Positions 52,058 to 59,555 of a stretch of DNA of 59,555 nucleotides are shown here, in pieces. Each line of letters starts with the position of its first letter. Positions within the stretch are counted from its first letter, which is position 1. This DNA is from Selenomonas sp. Lineage in GTDB: Bacteria; Bacillota; Negativicutes; Selenomonadales; Selenomonadaceae. The position numbers and the translations under genes are program-made. Where the stretch lies: positions 1 through 59,555 of the forward strand of contig JAGBLH010000293.1 of the NCBI GenBank assembly GCA_017635515.1. Direction: 5' to 3'. The notes beneath the pieces are model-generated. The model was not told where the DNA came from. It ran no database searches and was given only the letters and a program-made list of their open reading frames with translations.

Positions 52058-53674
52058 TTGCTTAGAATCAAGAATATGCAGGTGCCTCTTGCAGAGGAGG
52101 CTGACCTGTCAATCCTTGTGGCTAGGCGTCTTGGATTACCACCCCAGGCAGTGCTTGGGGTGGTAATTGTGCGTAAAGCCATAGATGCCCGCCGCTACCG
52201 TGGTGCGCCTGTCTATTTCACCTATATGCTGGAGGTGGATGTGGCGCCTGCGCATGAGAAGAAACTGAGGGGCAAGCTGAAAAAGGACAAGAATCTGGAA
52301 ATAATCGTGCCGCAGCCGAAGCAGGAGAGGCGCTTCCCTGCGCCTGGGCAGGGAGAATTGCCTCCTGTGGTAGTTGGCTTCGGGCCTGCGGGGATGTTTG
52401 CGGCGCTCATTTTGGCCAGGGCGGGCTATCGCCCGTTGGTGCTGGAGCGTGGGCAGGATGTGGATACCCGCACCGATGACATAGAGTCTTTCTGGCAGGG
52501 TGGCAGGCTGAAGCTTCAGTCCAATGTGCAGTTTGGCGAAGGCGGTGCGGGAACTTTCTCGGATGGCAAGCTGACTACTCGCATCAATGACCCGCTGATG
52601 GGGGAGATTATCGAGACCTTCATAGGTGCCGGAGCGCCGGAAGAAATCCGTTATCTGCATAAGCCCCATATCGGCACGGACTTGTTGCGCGGCATTGTGA
52701 AAAATATCCGCCAGGAAATAATAGCTCTGGGTGGAGAGGTGCGTTTCGGCTCTCAGGTGACGGATATCGAAGTCAGCCCTGAGGGAAGGCTTTCTGCCTT
52801 GATTGTGGAAGGGGAGTGCCGCATTCCCTGCAAGGAAGCTTTTTTTGGCATTGGCCACTCTGCCCGGGATACTTATCGCATGCTGCTGTCCCGTGGCTTG
52901 AAGATGGAAGCCAAGCCTTTTGCCATGGGGGTGCGTATCGAGCATCCCCAGGAATTCATCGATAGGGCCCAGTACGGGGAGGATGCGGGACATCCTCGAC
53001 TGCCGGTGGCGGATTATGCCTTGACCTATAAGGACCCGGTGACGGGGCGGGGCGCCTATTCCTTCTGCATGTGTCCCGGAGGCCTGGTGGTAGCGGCAAC
53101 CTCGGAAAGCGAGGGCGTGGTAACCAATGGCATGAGCAATTTCACCCGTGATTCCGGCATTGCCAACAGTGCGCTCCTGGTGCAGGTAGGACCGGAAGAT
53201 TTTGGCAGGGAAGTGCTTTCCGGCATGGAACTGCAGGAAAAGCTTGAGCATCTGGCTTTTGACCTGGGGGGAAGGAACTACTGTGCGCCGGTGCAGACAG
53301 TGGGAGATTTTCTGTCAGGTACTTCAGGTTCTAGGGACTTTTTGACACAACCCACCTATCGTCCGGGAGTCAAAATCGCTGACCTGCATGAATGCTTGCC
53401 TGAGTTTATGACTAAGACCCTGGCGGGCGCGTTGCCCTGGTTCGACAGGAAAATACCCGGGTTTGCCGATGCCGGGGCGGTGATGACGGGGATAGAGTCC
53501 CGTTCTTCTGCCCCTTGCCGCATTGTGCGTGACAGGGACAATATGATGGCTGAGGGAACAGCTGGACTTTACCCCATAGGGGAAGGGGCAGGCTATGCCG
53601 GAGGCATTATGAGCGCCGCAGTGGATGGCATGAAAGCTGCCCTTGCATTTTTGGGCGCTCATGTGGCATACTAA
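52058..53674 (+). CDS. FAD-dependent oxidoreductase of the cdaR-glmM cluster
   Basis: 538 residues from TTG 52058 (GGAG eight bases ahead; GTG 52049 also in frame). Residues 1-95 are a small ferredoxin-like lead domain. VVVGFGPAGMFAALILARAGYRPLVLERG is the FAD Rossmann loop, and the C-terminal YPIGEGAGYAGGIMSAAVDGMKAA closes the flavin site. Orthologues sit between cdaR and glmM in many Clostridia and Negativicutes but no substrate has been established as far as I know. SNVQFGEGGAGTFSDGKLTTR is conserved. Confidence 0.9.
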   Translation: MLRIKNMQVPLAEEADLSILVARRLGLPPQAVLGVVIVRKAIDARRYRGAPVYFTYMLEVDVAPAHEKKLRGKLKKDKNLEIIVPQPKQERRFPAPGQGELPPVVVGFGPAGMFAALILARAGYRPLVLERGQDVDTRTDDIESFWQGGRLKLQSNVQFGEGGAGTFSDGKLTTRINDPLMGEIIETFIGAGAPEEIRYLHKPHIGTDLLRGIVKNIRQEIIALGGEVRFGSQVTDIEVSPEGRLSALIVEGECRIPCKEAFFGIGHSARDTYRMLLSRGLKMEAKPFAMGVRIEHPQEFIDRAQYGEDAGHPRLPVADYALTYKDPVTGRGAYSFCMCPGGLVVAATSESEGVVTNGMSNFTRDSGIANSALLVQVGPEDFGREVLSGMELQEKLEHLAFDLGGRNYCAPVQTVGDFLSGTSGSRDFLTQPTYRPGVKIADLHECLPEFMTKTLAGALPWFDRKIPGFADAGAVMTGIESRSSAPCRIVRDRDNMMAEGTAGLYPIGEGAGYAGGIMSAAVDGMKAALAFLGAHVAY

Positions 53675-53711
53675 TTAGGGGTTAAGATTGAAGATATAGG
53701 GGGATTTTATT

Positions 53712-55064
53712 ATGGCAAGACTTTTTGGCACGGATGGTGTCCGGGGCGAGGCTAATGTGACTCTGCTGCCGGAGATGGCTTATCGTCTGGGACGCGCTGC
53801 TACGCTTTATTTCGGCAAGGACAGCGAGGAGGAGCAGCCCCTCATCATCATTGGCCGTGACACCCGTCTCTCTGGGGAAATGCTGGAGGCAGCTCTGGTG
53901 GCAGGCATCTGCTCTGCTGGCGGCCGTGCCATGCTGGCAGGAGTCATTCCCACGCCGGCCATTGCGTATCTGGCTCGCAAGCATCGCGCCAAGGCAGGCA
54001 TCGTGATTTCTGCCTCCCATAATCCTTTCCATGACAATGGCATCAAGTTCTTCGGCGGTGACGGCTACAAGCTGCCTGATTCTGTAGAAGACGAGCTGGA
54101 GGCCATTGTCCATCAGCTGGAGGAAAATGATGATTTGCCCCGTGCCAAGGGCAGCCGTATCGGCCATCTGGAGGCTCGCAAGGACCTCTTGAACCAGTAT
54201 ATTGATTTCGTTCTCAGCACCTGCGAGGAGCGCTTGGACGGCATGAAGGTGGTGCTGGATTGCGCCAATGGCGCTTCCTATGAGGCCATGCCGCAAATCT
54301 TGCGTCAGCTGGGAGCCAGAGTGAAGGTCATCCATGCCCTGCCCAATGGCATCAATATCAATGACGGCTGTGGCTCCACCCATATGGAATCTTTGCAGAA
54401 GGCTGTGGTGGAGTTTGGGGCAGACCTGGGCATTGCCAATGACGGCGATGCTGACCGCTGCCTCTGCGTGGATGAGAAGGGCGAGATCATCGATGGCGAC
54501 CACATCCTCGTCATGTGCGCTACGGATATGATCAAGTCCGGCACGCTTCCTTACAAGACTGTAGTCACTACGGTCATGGCCAATATCGGCTTCCACAAGG
54601 CTATCAAAGCTGCTGGCGGCAGAGCGGAAATCACTAAGGTGGGCGACCGCTATGTGCTGGAAAATATGCTGAAGAATGGCTACAAGATTGGTGGCGAGCA
54701 GTCCGGGCATATCATCTTCACGGAATACACCACCACTGGTGACGGCCTCATTACCGCCCTGCAGGTGCTGAAATCCCTGAAGCGCAGCGGCCGCAAGGCT
54801 TCTGAGCTGACCGCCCTCATGACTACCTATCCTCAGCTGCTGCTGAATGTGAAGGTGGCTACGAAGGATGGATGGGAAGAAAACGAGAATATCAAGGCTG
54901 CCATTGCTGCAGGCGAGGCAGAGCTGGGGTCTGAAGGCCGCATCCTCGTGCGTCCCTCCGGTACGGAGCCTCTGATCCGCGTCATGGCTGAAGGCCCGGA
55001 TCAGGCTCAGCTTGATGTCATCTGCAACCGCATTGCCGATGTGGTGAAGGCGGAACAGGGCTGA
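53712..55064 (+). CDS. glmM: Phosphoglucosamine mutase GlmM
   Basis: 450 residues. Converts glucosamine-6-phosphate to glucosamine-1-phosphate for peptidoglycan and LPS. The phosphoserine is in GIVISASHNPFHDNGIKFFG, the metal loop is DGDADRC, the sugar loop GGEQSGHIIF and the phosphate loop RPSGTEPLIRVMAEG. The start MARLFGTDGVRGEAN is typical. Stop overlaps the cbiK ATG by one base. Confidence 0.97.
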   Translation: MARLFGTDGVRGEANVTLLPEMAYRLGRAATLYFGKDSEEEQPLIIIGRDTRLSGEMLEAALVAGICSAGGRAMLAGVIPTPAIAYLARKHRAKAGIVISASHNPFHDNGIKFFGGDGYKLPDSVEDELEAIVHQLEENDDLPRAKGSRIGHLEARKDLLNQYIDFVLSTCEERLDGMKVVLDCANGASYEAMPQILRQLGARVKVIHALPNGININDGCGSTHMESLQKAVVEFGADLGIANDGDADRCLCVDEKGEIIDGDHILVMCATDMIKSGTLPYKTVVTTVMANIGFHKAIKAAGGRAEITKVGDRYVLENMLKNGYKIGGEQSGHIIFTEYTTTGDGLITALQVLKSLKRSGRKASELTALMTTYPQLLLNVKVATKDGWEENENIKAAIAAGEAELGSEGRILVRPSGTEPLIRVMAEGPDQAQLDVICNRIADVVKAEQG

Positions 55065-55858
55065 TGAAGACGGCTTTGGTCTTGGTGAGTTTCGGGGTGG
55101 CGGGCCATGAGGCCCGCGCCCTGGGACTGGAAAAGCTGGCCTTGGAAATGGGGGAGGCCTTGCCGGGGCTGGAAATCCGGCAGGCCTATACTTCCGTCTT
55201 TATCAGGAAGAAACTTCTGAAAGAGGGGATAGCTGTTCCCTCTCTGGCTGAGTGCCTTGAAGGACTGAAGCAGGAGGGCTTTGAGAAAGTTTTCTTGCAG
55301 CCCACTCACTTCACCCCTGGTGAAGAATATGCCCACAAGGTCACTATGCCAGCTAAAGGTTTTCAAGGTAGCTTTGAGGTGCTGAAAATCGGCGAACCCC
55401 TCTTCTATAGGGAAGGGCCGGGGCAGGACGACTTTGCGGTGGGGCTTGGGGCCGTGTACGCTATACACCAGCTTGGAGATGGCGAGGAATTGGTGCTGCT
55501 GGGCCATGGCTCTCCGCACCAGCACAATCCCGTCTATGAGAAGCTGCAGGAAAGGGCGGACAGGCAGAAGCTGCCCGTCCATATCGGCGTGGTGGAAGAG
55601 GGCGATACGCCGAACTTTCCCATGGTGCTGGCACGCCTGCAGGAAAAAGGTGCCAAGAAAGTCCTGCTTGCCCCCTTGCTGCTGTCCGGCGGCCTCCATG
55701 TCCGCGAGGATATGGCAGGGGAGGGGGCGGATTCTTGGCTTTCCCGCCTGAGGAAAAATGGCCTTGAGGTCAGGACGGAACTGAGGGGGCTGGCCGAATA
55801 TCCTGCCTTCCGCAGGCTCTATCTGAATAAGGCGCTGGCTCTGGTGAAGGGCGAATAG
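55064..55858 (+). CDS. cbiK: Sirohydrochlorin cobaltochelatase CbiK
   Basis: 264 residues. Inserts cobalt in the anaerobic vitamin B12 route. LVLVSFGVAGHEAR is the start, LLGHGSPHQHNPVYEKLQ has one catalytic His and LLLSGGLHVREDMAGEGADSW the other His/Glu. No other cobalamin gene is near. It is translationally coupled to glmM, an unusual companion. No signal peptide, so a cytoplasmic form. Confidence 0.92.
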   Translation: MKTALVLVSFGVAGHEARALGLEKLALEMGEALPGLEIRQAYTSVFIRKKLLKEGIAVPSLAECLEGLKQEGFEKVFLQPTHFTPGEEYAHKVTMPAKGFQGSFEVLKIGEPLFYREGPGQDDFAVGLGAVYAIHQLGDGEELVLLGHGSPHQHNPVYEKLQERADRQKLPVHIGVVEEGDTPNFPMVLARLQEKGAKKVLLAPLLLSGGLHVREDMAGEGADSWLSRLRKNGLEVRTELRGLAEYPAFRRLYLNKALALVKGE

Positions 55859-55892
55859 CCCATAGCTATCAGCTATATTCACATAAAATATT

Positions 55893-55920
55893 TTGATATT
55901 TTCCCTGATTGTTGTATAAT
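55893..55920 (+). promoter_or_regulatory. Promoter of the sodium-pump subunit operon
   Basis: TTGATA (55893-55898) and TATAAT (55915-55920) with a 16-bp spacer; start near 55927, some 50 bases ahead of the first ATG. Confidence 0.65.
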
Positions 55921-55978
55921 ACACAAATGGGAATTTCTGTTTTGATTTTGTCCTAATAACTTATAATGAGGTGATTCC

Positions 55979-56335
55979 ATGTCACAACCAGTTACGACAA
56001 ACCCCTTTATCATCATGCTAATCAACATGACGGTGGTGTTCCTGGTTCTGATTGCTCTGGGAGTAGTCATCAATCTTATCCATTACTTCGATCCCACCAA
56101 GCCCAAGGCCAAGCCTGAGGAGGCTCCCGCACCAGCACCGGCTCCTGCGCCGGCAGTGCAGGCTGCGCCTGAGCCTGTGCAGGAAGAGGGGCTGACCCCG
56201 GAGGTGGTGGCAGTCATTGCTGCCGCTGTGGCCAGCTTCGGCTACGGCCCCGGTGCCATCAAGGCCATCAGGCCCATTGACCGCAATGGCTGGAAGCAGT
56301 CCGGCCGCGCCATGGGCATGGACCGCACAGTATAA
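55979..56335 (+). CDS. OadG/MmdD-like small subunit of a sodium-pumping decarboxylase
   Basis: 118 residues from ATG behind GAGGTGATT. One N-terminal membrane helix (IIMLINMTVVFLVLIALGVVINLI), a Pro/Ala linker (APAPAPAPA) and a C-terminal TPEVVAVIAAAVASFGYGPGAIKAIRP segment, as in the delta subunit of Veillonella methylmalonyl-CoA decarboxylase and the gamma subunit of oxaloacetate decarboxylase. It assembles the complex and binds the beta subunit encoded next. Confidence 0.85.
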   Translation: MSQPVTTNPFIIMLINMTVVFLVLIALGVVINLIHYFDPTKPKAKPEEAPAPAPAPAPAVQAAPEPVQEEGLTPEVVAVIAAAVASFGYGPGAIKAIRPIDRNGWKQSGRAMGMDRTV

Positions 56336-56351
56336 GCAGGGAGGGATATAG

Positions 56352-57482
56352 ATGGAATTATTTAATGCTTTCGTAGTCTCCCTGCAGTCCGTCTGGACGG
56401 GGAGCGGCTTCTCGGCCTTTACCATGGGCCACGCCATCATGATTGCCGTGGGCCTTGTGCTCCTGTATATGGCATTCGTCAAGGAATTTGAGCCTCTGCT
56501 TTTGGGACCTATCGCCTTTGGCTGTATCCTGGCTAATTTCCCCGGCACGGGCTTTCTGGAAGAACCCGGTCTCATGCAGGCTATTCACTACGGCATTGCC
56601 AATGAGATTTTCCCGCCGCTGATCTTCTTAGGCATCGGCGCCATGACGGACTTTGGCCCGCTCCTGGCCCGTCCTTCGGTGCTCCTCTTGGGTGCTGCTG
56701 CCCAGATTGGCGTGTTCGTGGCTCTGGTGGGAGCCATGCTCCTGGGCTTCAATGTGCAGGAGGCCGGCGCTATCGGCATCATCGGCGGCGCTGACGGCCC
56801 TACAGCCATTTACCTGTCCATTCAGATGGCTCCGCACCTTCTCGGCGCTATCGCCGTGGCAGCTTACTCCTATATGTCTCTGGTGCCGCTGATCCAGCCG
56901 CCTATCATGAAACTCTTGACCTCCCAGAAAGAGCGTGAGGTGCAGATGGATCAGCTGCGTCCCGTCACCAAGTTCGAGCGCGTGATGTTCCCCATCGTGG
57001 CCACCATCCTCATCAGTTTGCTCCTGCCGCCTATCGCAGCTCTCTTGGGCATGCTGATGCTGGGCAACCTGTTCCGTGAGTCCGGTGTGACTGATCGCCT
57101 CTCTGATACGGCTCAGAATTCCCTGTGCAACATCGTCACCATCTTCCTGGCTACCGGTACAGGCATGACCATGAGCGCCGAGAGCTTTTTGGTGCCCCAG
57201 ACCCTGCTGATTATCTGCCTGGGTCTCGTGGCCTTTGCTGCAGGTACTGCAGGCGGTGTCCTTTTCGGCAAGATCATGTGCCGTCTCTCCGGCTGGAAGA
57301 TCAATCCGCTGATTGGCTCCGCCGGCGTTTCCGCCGTGCCTATGGCTGCCCGCGTCAGCCAGATGGTGGGCATGAAAGCCAAGCCCGGCAACTATCTGCT
57401 GATGCACGCTATGGGCCCCAATGTGGCAGGCGTCATTGGTACGGCAGTGGCTGCAGGCACGATGCTGGCTATGCTTAAGTAG
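56352..57482 (+). CDS. Sodium-translocating decarboxylase beta subunit (MmdB/OadB/GcdB)
   Basis: 376 residues, about nine to eleven membrane helices. [15 protein letters not shown] is the conserved loop with the sodium-binding Asp, and [37 protein letters not shown] and [12 protein letters not shown] are family signatures. It decarboxylates carboxybiotin while moving sodium out. The carboxyltransferase and biotin carrier genes are not in the window, so methylmalonyl-CoA, oxaloacetate and glutaconyl-CoA types cannot be told apart with certainty; the neighbour suggests the first. Confidence 0.93.
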   Translation: MELFNAFVVSLQSVWTGSGFSAFTMGHAIMIAVGLVLLYMAFVKEFEPLLLGPIAFGCILANFPGTGFLEEPGLMQAIHYGIANEIFPPLIFLGIGAMTDFGPLLARPSVLLLGAAAQIGVFVALVGAMLLGFNVQEAGAIGIIGGADGPTAIYLSIQMAPHLLGAIAVAAYSYMSLVPLIQPPIMKLLTSQKEREVQMDQLRPVTKFERVMFPIVATILISLLLPPIAALLGMLMLGNLFRESGVTDRLSDTAQNSLCNIVTIFLATGTGMTMSAESFLVPQTLLIICLGLVAFAAGTAGGVLFGKIMCRLSGWKINPLIGSAGVSAVPMAARVSQMVGMKAKPGNYLLMHAMGPNVAGVIGTAVAAGTMLAMLK

Positions 57483-57489
57483 GTTGCGG

Positions 57490-57596
57490 CTTACTTTTTC
57501 TTTGGTGCAAAGAAAAAGTAACAAAAAGAAACTGCGGCCGCGATTTCATCCGTGAAATCGGACGGTCGCTTAACGCCCATCCATGGGCTGAGGTTA
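57490..57596. repeat. R2 three-hairpin repeat, copy c
   Basis: TTACTTTTTCTTTG-GTG-CAAAGAAAAAGTAA (57491-57521), CAAAAAGAAAC, CGATTTCAT-CC-GTGAAATCG (57541-57560), then CGCCCATCCATGGGCTGAGGTTA. It starts eight bases past the beta-subunit stop. Compared with copy b one extra A/T pair lengthens the first stem on both sides. Confidence 0.75.
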
Positions 57597-57615
57597 CAGT
57601 GTCTTAGTTTTCGAT

Positions 57616-57655
57616 AAAAAGTCTTAGATTCTTTGGTGAGTCTAAGACTTTTTTA
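57616..57655 (+). terminator. Intrinsic terminator after the sodium-pump operon
   Basis: AAAAAGTCTTAGA and TCTAAGACTTTTT pair over 13 bp with a T-run. Confidence 0.9.
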
Positions 57656-57803
57656 TTATTTTATTATTTTTTTTCAGTTAAGCAGGAAATCTTTGTTAAA
57701 TGGCGAAACTGTAAAGCTGTGATGGCGAAAGCCTGATTTTTTGGGAGCTGTACTACTATTCGCAGCAATAATTGCAGCTCATATTTTGGAGGGGGTTTTA
57801 CTT

Positions 57804-59072
57804 ATGATCGGGATCAAGAATGTCATTGCTATTGTTTGCGGCGGCGGCCCTGCACCTGGCATCAACAGCGTTATTTCCGGAGTGGTGAACGAAGCACACC
57901 GCCAGGGCTGGGATGTGCTGGGCATCTACGACGGCTTTTCCCGTCTGGCTCGCGGCGAGAAGAACTACATTCGCCTGGAGCCGAAGAATATCAGCAGGAT
58001 TCACTTGACTGGCGGCTGCATCTTGAAGATGTCCCGTTTCAATCCCACCAAGAAAGAGTCTGATCTCCGCACGGTGGTGGAGACTCTGACTGAGCTGGGC
58101 GTCACCCATCTGGTGACCATCGGCGGTGACGATACGGCTTACAGCTCTGCTGCTGTGTCTGACTACGCCCGCCGTGCAGGACGCACTATCAATGTGGTGC
58201 ATGTGCCCAAGACCATCGACAACGACCTGCCTTTGCCGGAAGGTGTTCCCACCTTCGGCTTTGAAACGGCCAGAGCTTTCGGCACTACAGAGATAGAGAA
58301 CCTGATGGAAGATGCCCGTACTTCCAACAATCGCTGGTACTTCACCATCGCCATGGGCCGTACCGCAGGCCACCTGGCTCTGGGTATGGGCCGCAGCGCA
58401 GGAGCTGCCATCACCATCATCCCGGAGGAATTCCCCCAGGAAAAGATTCCTCTGCAGCAGGTGGTGGACATCCTCACCGGTTCTTTGGTGAAGCGTTATC
58501 TCACCGGCAAGAATTACGGCGTGGCAGTCATTGCCGAAGGCGTTATCGAGAAGATTGCCCCGGAGGACTTCGACAAGCTGGGCCAGGTGGTGAAGGATGA
58601 GCATGGCCACATCCGCTACAGCGAGCTGGACTTTGGTGAAATCATCAAGCAGGCAGTCCTGGCTGAAGTCAAGAAACTCGGCATCAAGGTGTCCATCATC
58701 GATAAGGAAATCGGCTACGAGCTCCGTTGCACCGCGCCTATCGCTTACGACATCGACTATGCCCGTCAGCTGGGCTTCTCAGCAGTCAGCTTCTTGAAAG
58801 AAGGCGGCAGCGGCGCCCTCATCACCATCCAGGACAACAAGTCCGTGCCCATGTACTTCGAGGATATCAAGGATCCTGAGACGGGCAAGACGGCAGTCCG
58901 CAAGGTGAACATTGGGTCTGTGCACTATCAGATTGCCCGTGGCTTCATGATGCGGCTTGAGGAAGGGGATCTTGAAGATCCAGGCCTTGCCAATGCCTAC
59001 CACATGACCCAGGAGGAATTCAAGGCACGCTATGAATACCTCTTTGAGGGCACTCCTACGGTGGAAGGTTAA
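57804..59072 (+). CDS. pfkA: 6-phosphofructokinase, with residues of the PPi-dependent type
   Basis: 422 residues from ATG 57804 behind GGAGGGGG. It phosphorylates fructose-6-phosphate. IVCGGGPAPGINSVI is the phosphate loop, TIGGDDTAYSSAAV and VPKTIDNDLPLPEG the catalytic segments, and MGRTAGHLALGMG follows. In this family Asp in GGDD and Lys in PKTIDND favour pyrophosphate over ATP, where ATP enzymes have Gly at both places. So a reversible PPi-dependent enzyme is likely. Length above 400 also fits that group. Confidence 0.92.
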   Translation: MIGIKNVIAIVCGGGPAPGINSVISGVVNEAHRQGWDVLGIYDGFSRLARGEKNYIRLEPKNISRIHLTGGCILKMSRFNPTKKESDLRTVVETLTELGVTHLVTIGGDDTAYSSAAVSDYARRAGRTINVVHVPKTIDNDLPLPEGVPTFGFETARAFGTTEIENLMEDARTSNNRWYFTIAMGRTAGHLALGMGRSAGAAITIIPEEFPQEKIPLQQVVDILTGSLVKRYLTGKNYGVAVIAEGVIEKIAPEDFDKLGQVVKDEHGHIRYSELDFGEIIKQAVLAEVKKLGIKVSIIDKEIGYELRCTAPIAYDIDYARQLGFSAVSFLKEGGSGALITIQDNKSVPMYFEDIKDPETGKTAVRKVNIGSVHYQIARGFMMRLEEGDLEDPGLANAYHMTQEEFKARYEYLFEGTPTVEG

Positions 59073-59083
59073 AACTTGAATAG

Positions 59084-59213
59084 CCTTCCCCTTTGGGGAA
59101 GGGGAACCGCGAAGCGGTGGATGAGGTGCGGCATTGCTAGCTATGATGACATAATTTGTTAGTTGCCACCTCATCCGTCAGCCTGCGGCTGCCACCTTCC
59201 CCACAGGGGAAGG
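59084..59213. repeat. R1 hairpin repeat, copy D (130 bp)
   Basis: CCTTCCCC/GGGGAAGG outer hairpins; the second hairpin is ACCGC-GAA-GCGGT where the other copies have GCCCC/GGGGC, a double compensatory change; then GATGAGGTG with CACCTCATC and CAGCC-TGC-GGCTG. The right hairpin is followed by CTTTTTTT, a usable terminator for the phosphofructokinase gene. Confidence 0.87.
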
Positions 59214-59254
59214 CTTTTTTTCTACAACTTTTTTACATTTTTTCAAAAAGGGGG

Positions 59255-59283
59255 TTGACGGGAGAGGGAGGATAATATATAAT
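59255..59283 (+). promoter_or_regulatory. Strong promoter of the tRNA operon
   Basis: TTGACG (59255-59260) and TATAAT (59278-59283) with a 17-bp spacer, near consensus. Transcription would begin near 59290; the leader up to the first tRNA is 47 bases and GC-rich with repeated GAGGCGA and AAGGCC words. Confidence 0.85.
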
Positions 59284-59336
59284 ACTATCTTGTCAGCCGG
59301 TGCTGAGGCGAAAGGCCAAGGCCGAGGCGAGATAAT

Positions 59337-59412
<76 letters not shown>

Positions 59413-59437
59413 ATTATGATTTTACCATTTCACTCAT

Positions 59438-59513
<76 letters not shown>

Positions 59514-59524
59514 ATGTTTGGAAT

Positions 59525-59555
59525 GCTGATGTAGCTCAGTCGGCAGAGCGTATCC
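59525..59555 (+). tRNA. 5' part of a tRNA, probably tRNA-Thr (cut by window edge)
   Basis: GCTGATGTAGCTCAG is the usual start of bacterial tRNA-Thr, followed by a normal D-arm (GCTC/GAGC). The anticodon lies outside the window, so the identity is inferred. Confidence 0.75.

Overview
The window reads as chromosomal DNA of a diderm Firmicute of the class Negativicutes, most likely Selenomonas or a close relative. This is inferred from gene content, not from a marker search. The evidence is a Firmicutes-type lipid regulator (FapR) with FabK enoyl reductase and a CdaA/CdaR/GlmM cluster, found beside Gram-negative-style envelope genes (an RND pump) and a sodium-pumping decarboxylase of the methylmalonyl-CoA/oxaloacetate type. 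TTG starts are unusually common. About 57 protein genes, two complete initiator tRNAs and part of a third tRNA can be supported. There is no prophage, IS transposase, rRNA operon or CRISPR array.

Layout. 1-2.9 kb is accessory: a truncated gene end, nested palindromes, a DUF559 nuclease gene running into an inverted pair of 130-bp hairpin repeats (family R1), and a membrane diguanylate cyclase. 2.9-8.1 kb holds a lipoprotein polysaccharide deacetylase, an ArsC/Spx-like protein, a lipoprotein with an EndoU-type nuclease domain plus a small downstream gene that may be its immunity partner, a hydroxyisobutyrate-type dehydrogenase, a coiled-coil protein and a ZIP transporter. 8.1-14.5 kb holds an ATPase relic, HydE coupled to a flavodoxin-reductase-like/rubredoxin protein, a dicarboxylate symporter, a DUF362 ferredoxin-like protein and a DUF4127 protein. 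14.7-17.8 kb is rsmD-coaD, a coiled-coil protein, an orphan LarC C-terminal domain, yceD and rpmF. 18.0-25.9 kb is the fatty-acid cluster fapR-plsX-fabK-fabD-fabG-acpP-(FabK paralogue)-fabF-rnc, with a recognisable FapR operator. 26-33 kb is manA, a metallo-beta-lactamase-fold protein and a MarR-controlled RND pump. 33.2-40.9 kb is an AlbA_2/Schlafen ATPase, birA-coaX-dusB, an M18 aminopeptidase, an AGCS symporter and a small membrane protein. 40.9-50.1 kb is dapL, a C4-dicarboxylate transporter with a convergent LysR gene, motAB, acpS, nnr and ilvE. 50.2-55.9 kb is cdaA-cdaR-FAD protein-glmM-cbiK. 56-59 kb is two subunits of a sodium pump and a phosphofructokinase with PPi-type residues. The end is a tRNA operon behind a near-consensus promoter.

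The signals most worth following are these. (1) The R1 hairpin family: four copies of about 130 bp with compensatory base changes, one inverted pair directly attached to a DUF559 nuclease gene, which resembles the REP/RAYT arrangement but with a different nuclease. (2) A lipoprotein-anchored EndoU nuclease with a candidate immunity gene, which could be a contact- or vesicle-delivered toxin in a diderm Firmicute. (3) A second three-hairpin repeat family (R2), found directly behind three stop codons. (4) Several orphan parts of known systems: LarC2 without LarC1, HydE without other hydrogenase genes, and MmdB/MmdD without the carboxyltransferase. Many long antisense reading frames opposite the GC-rich genes were rejected as shadows.
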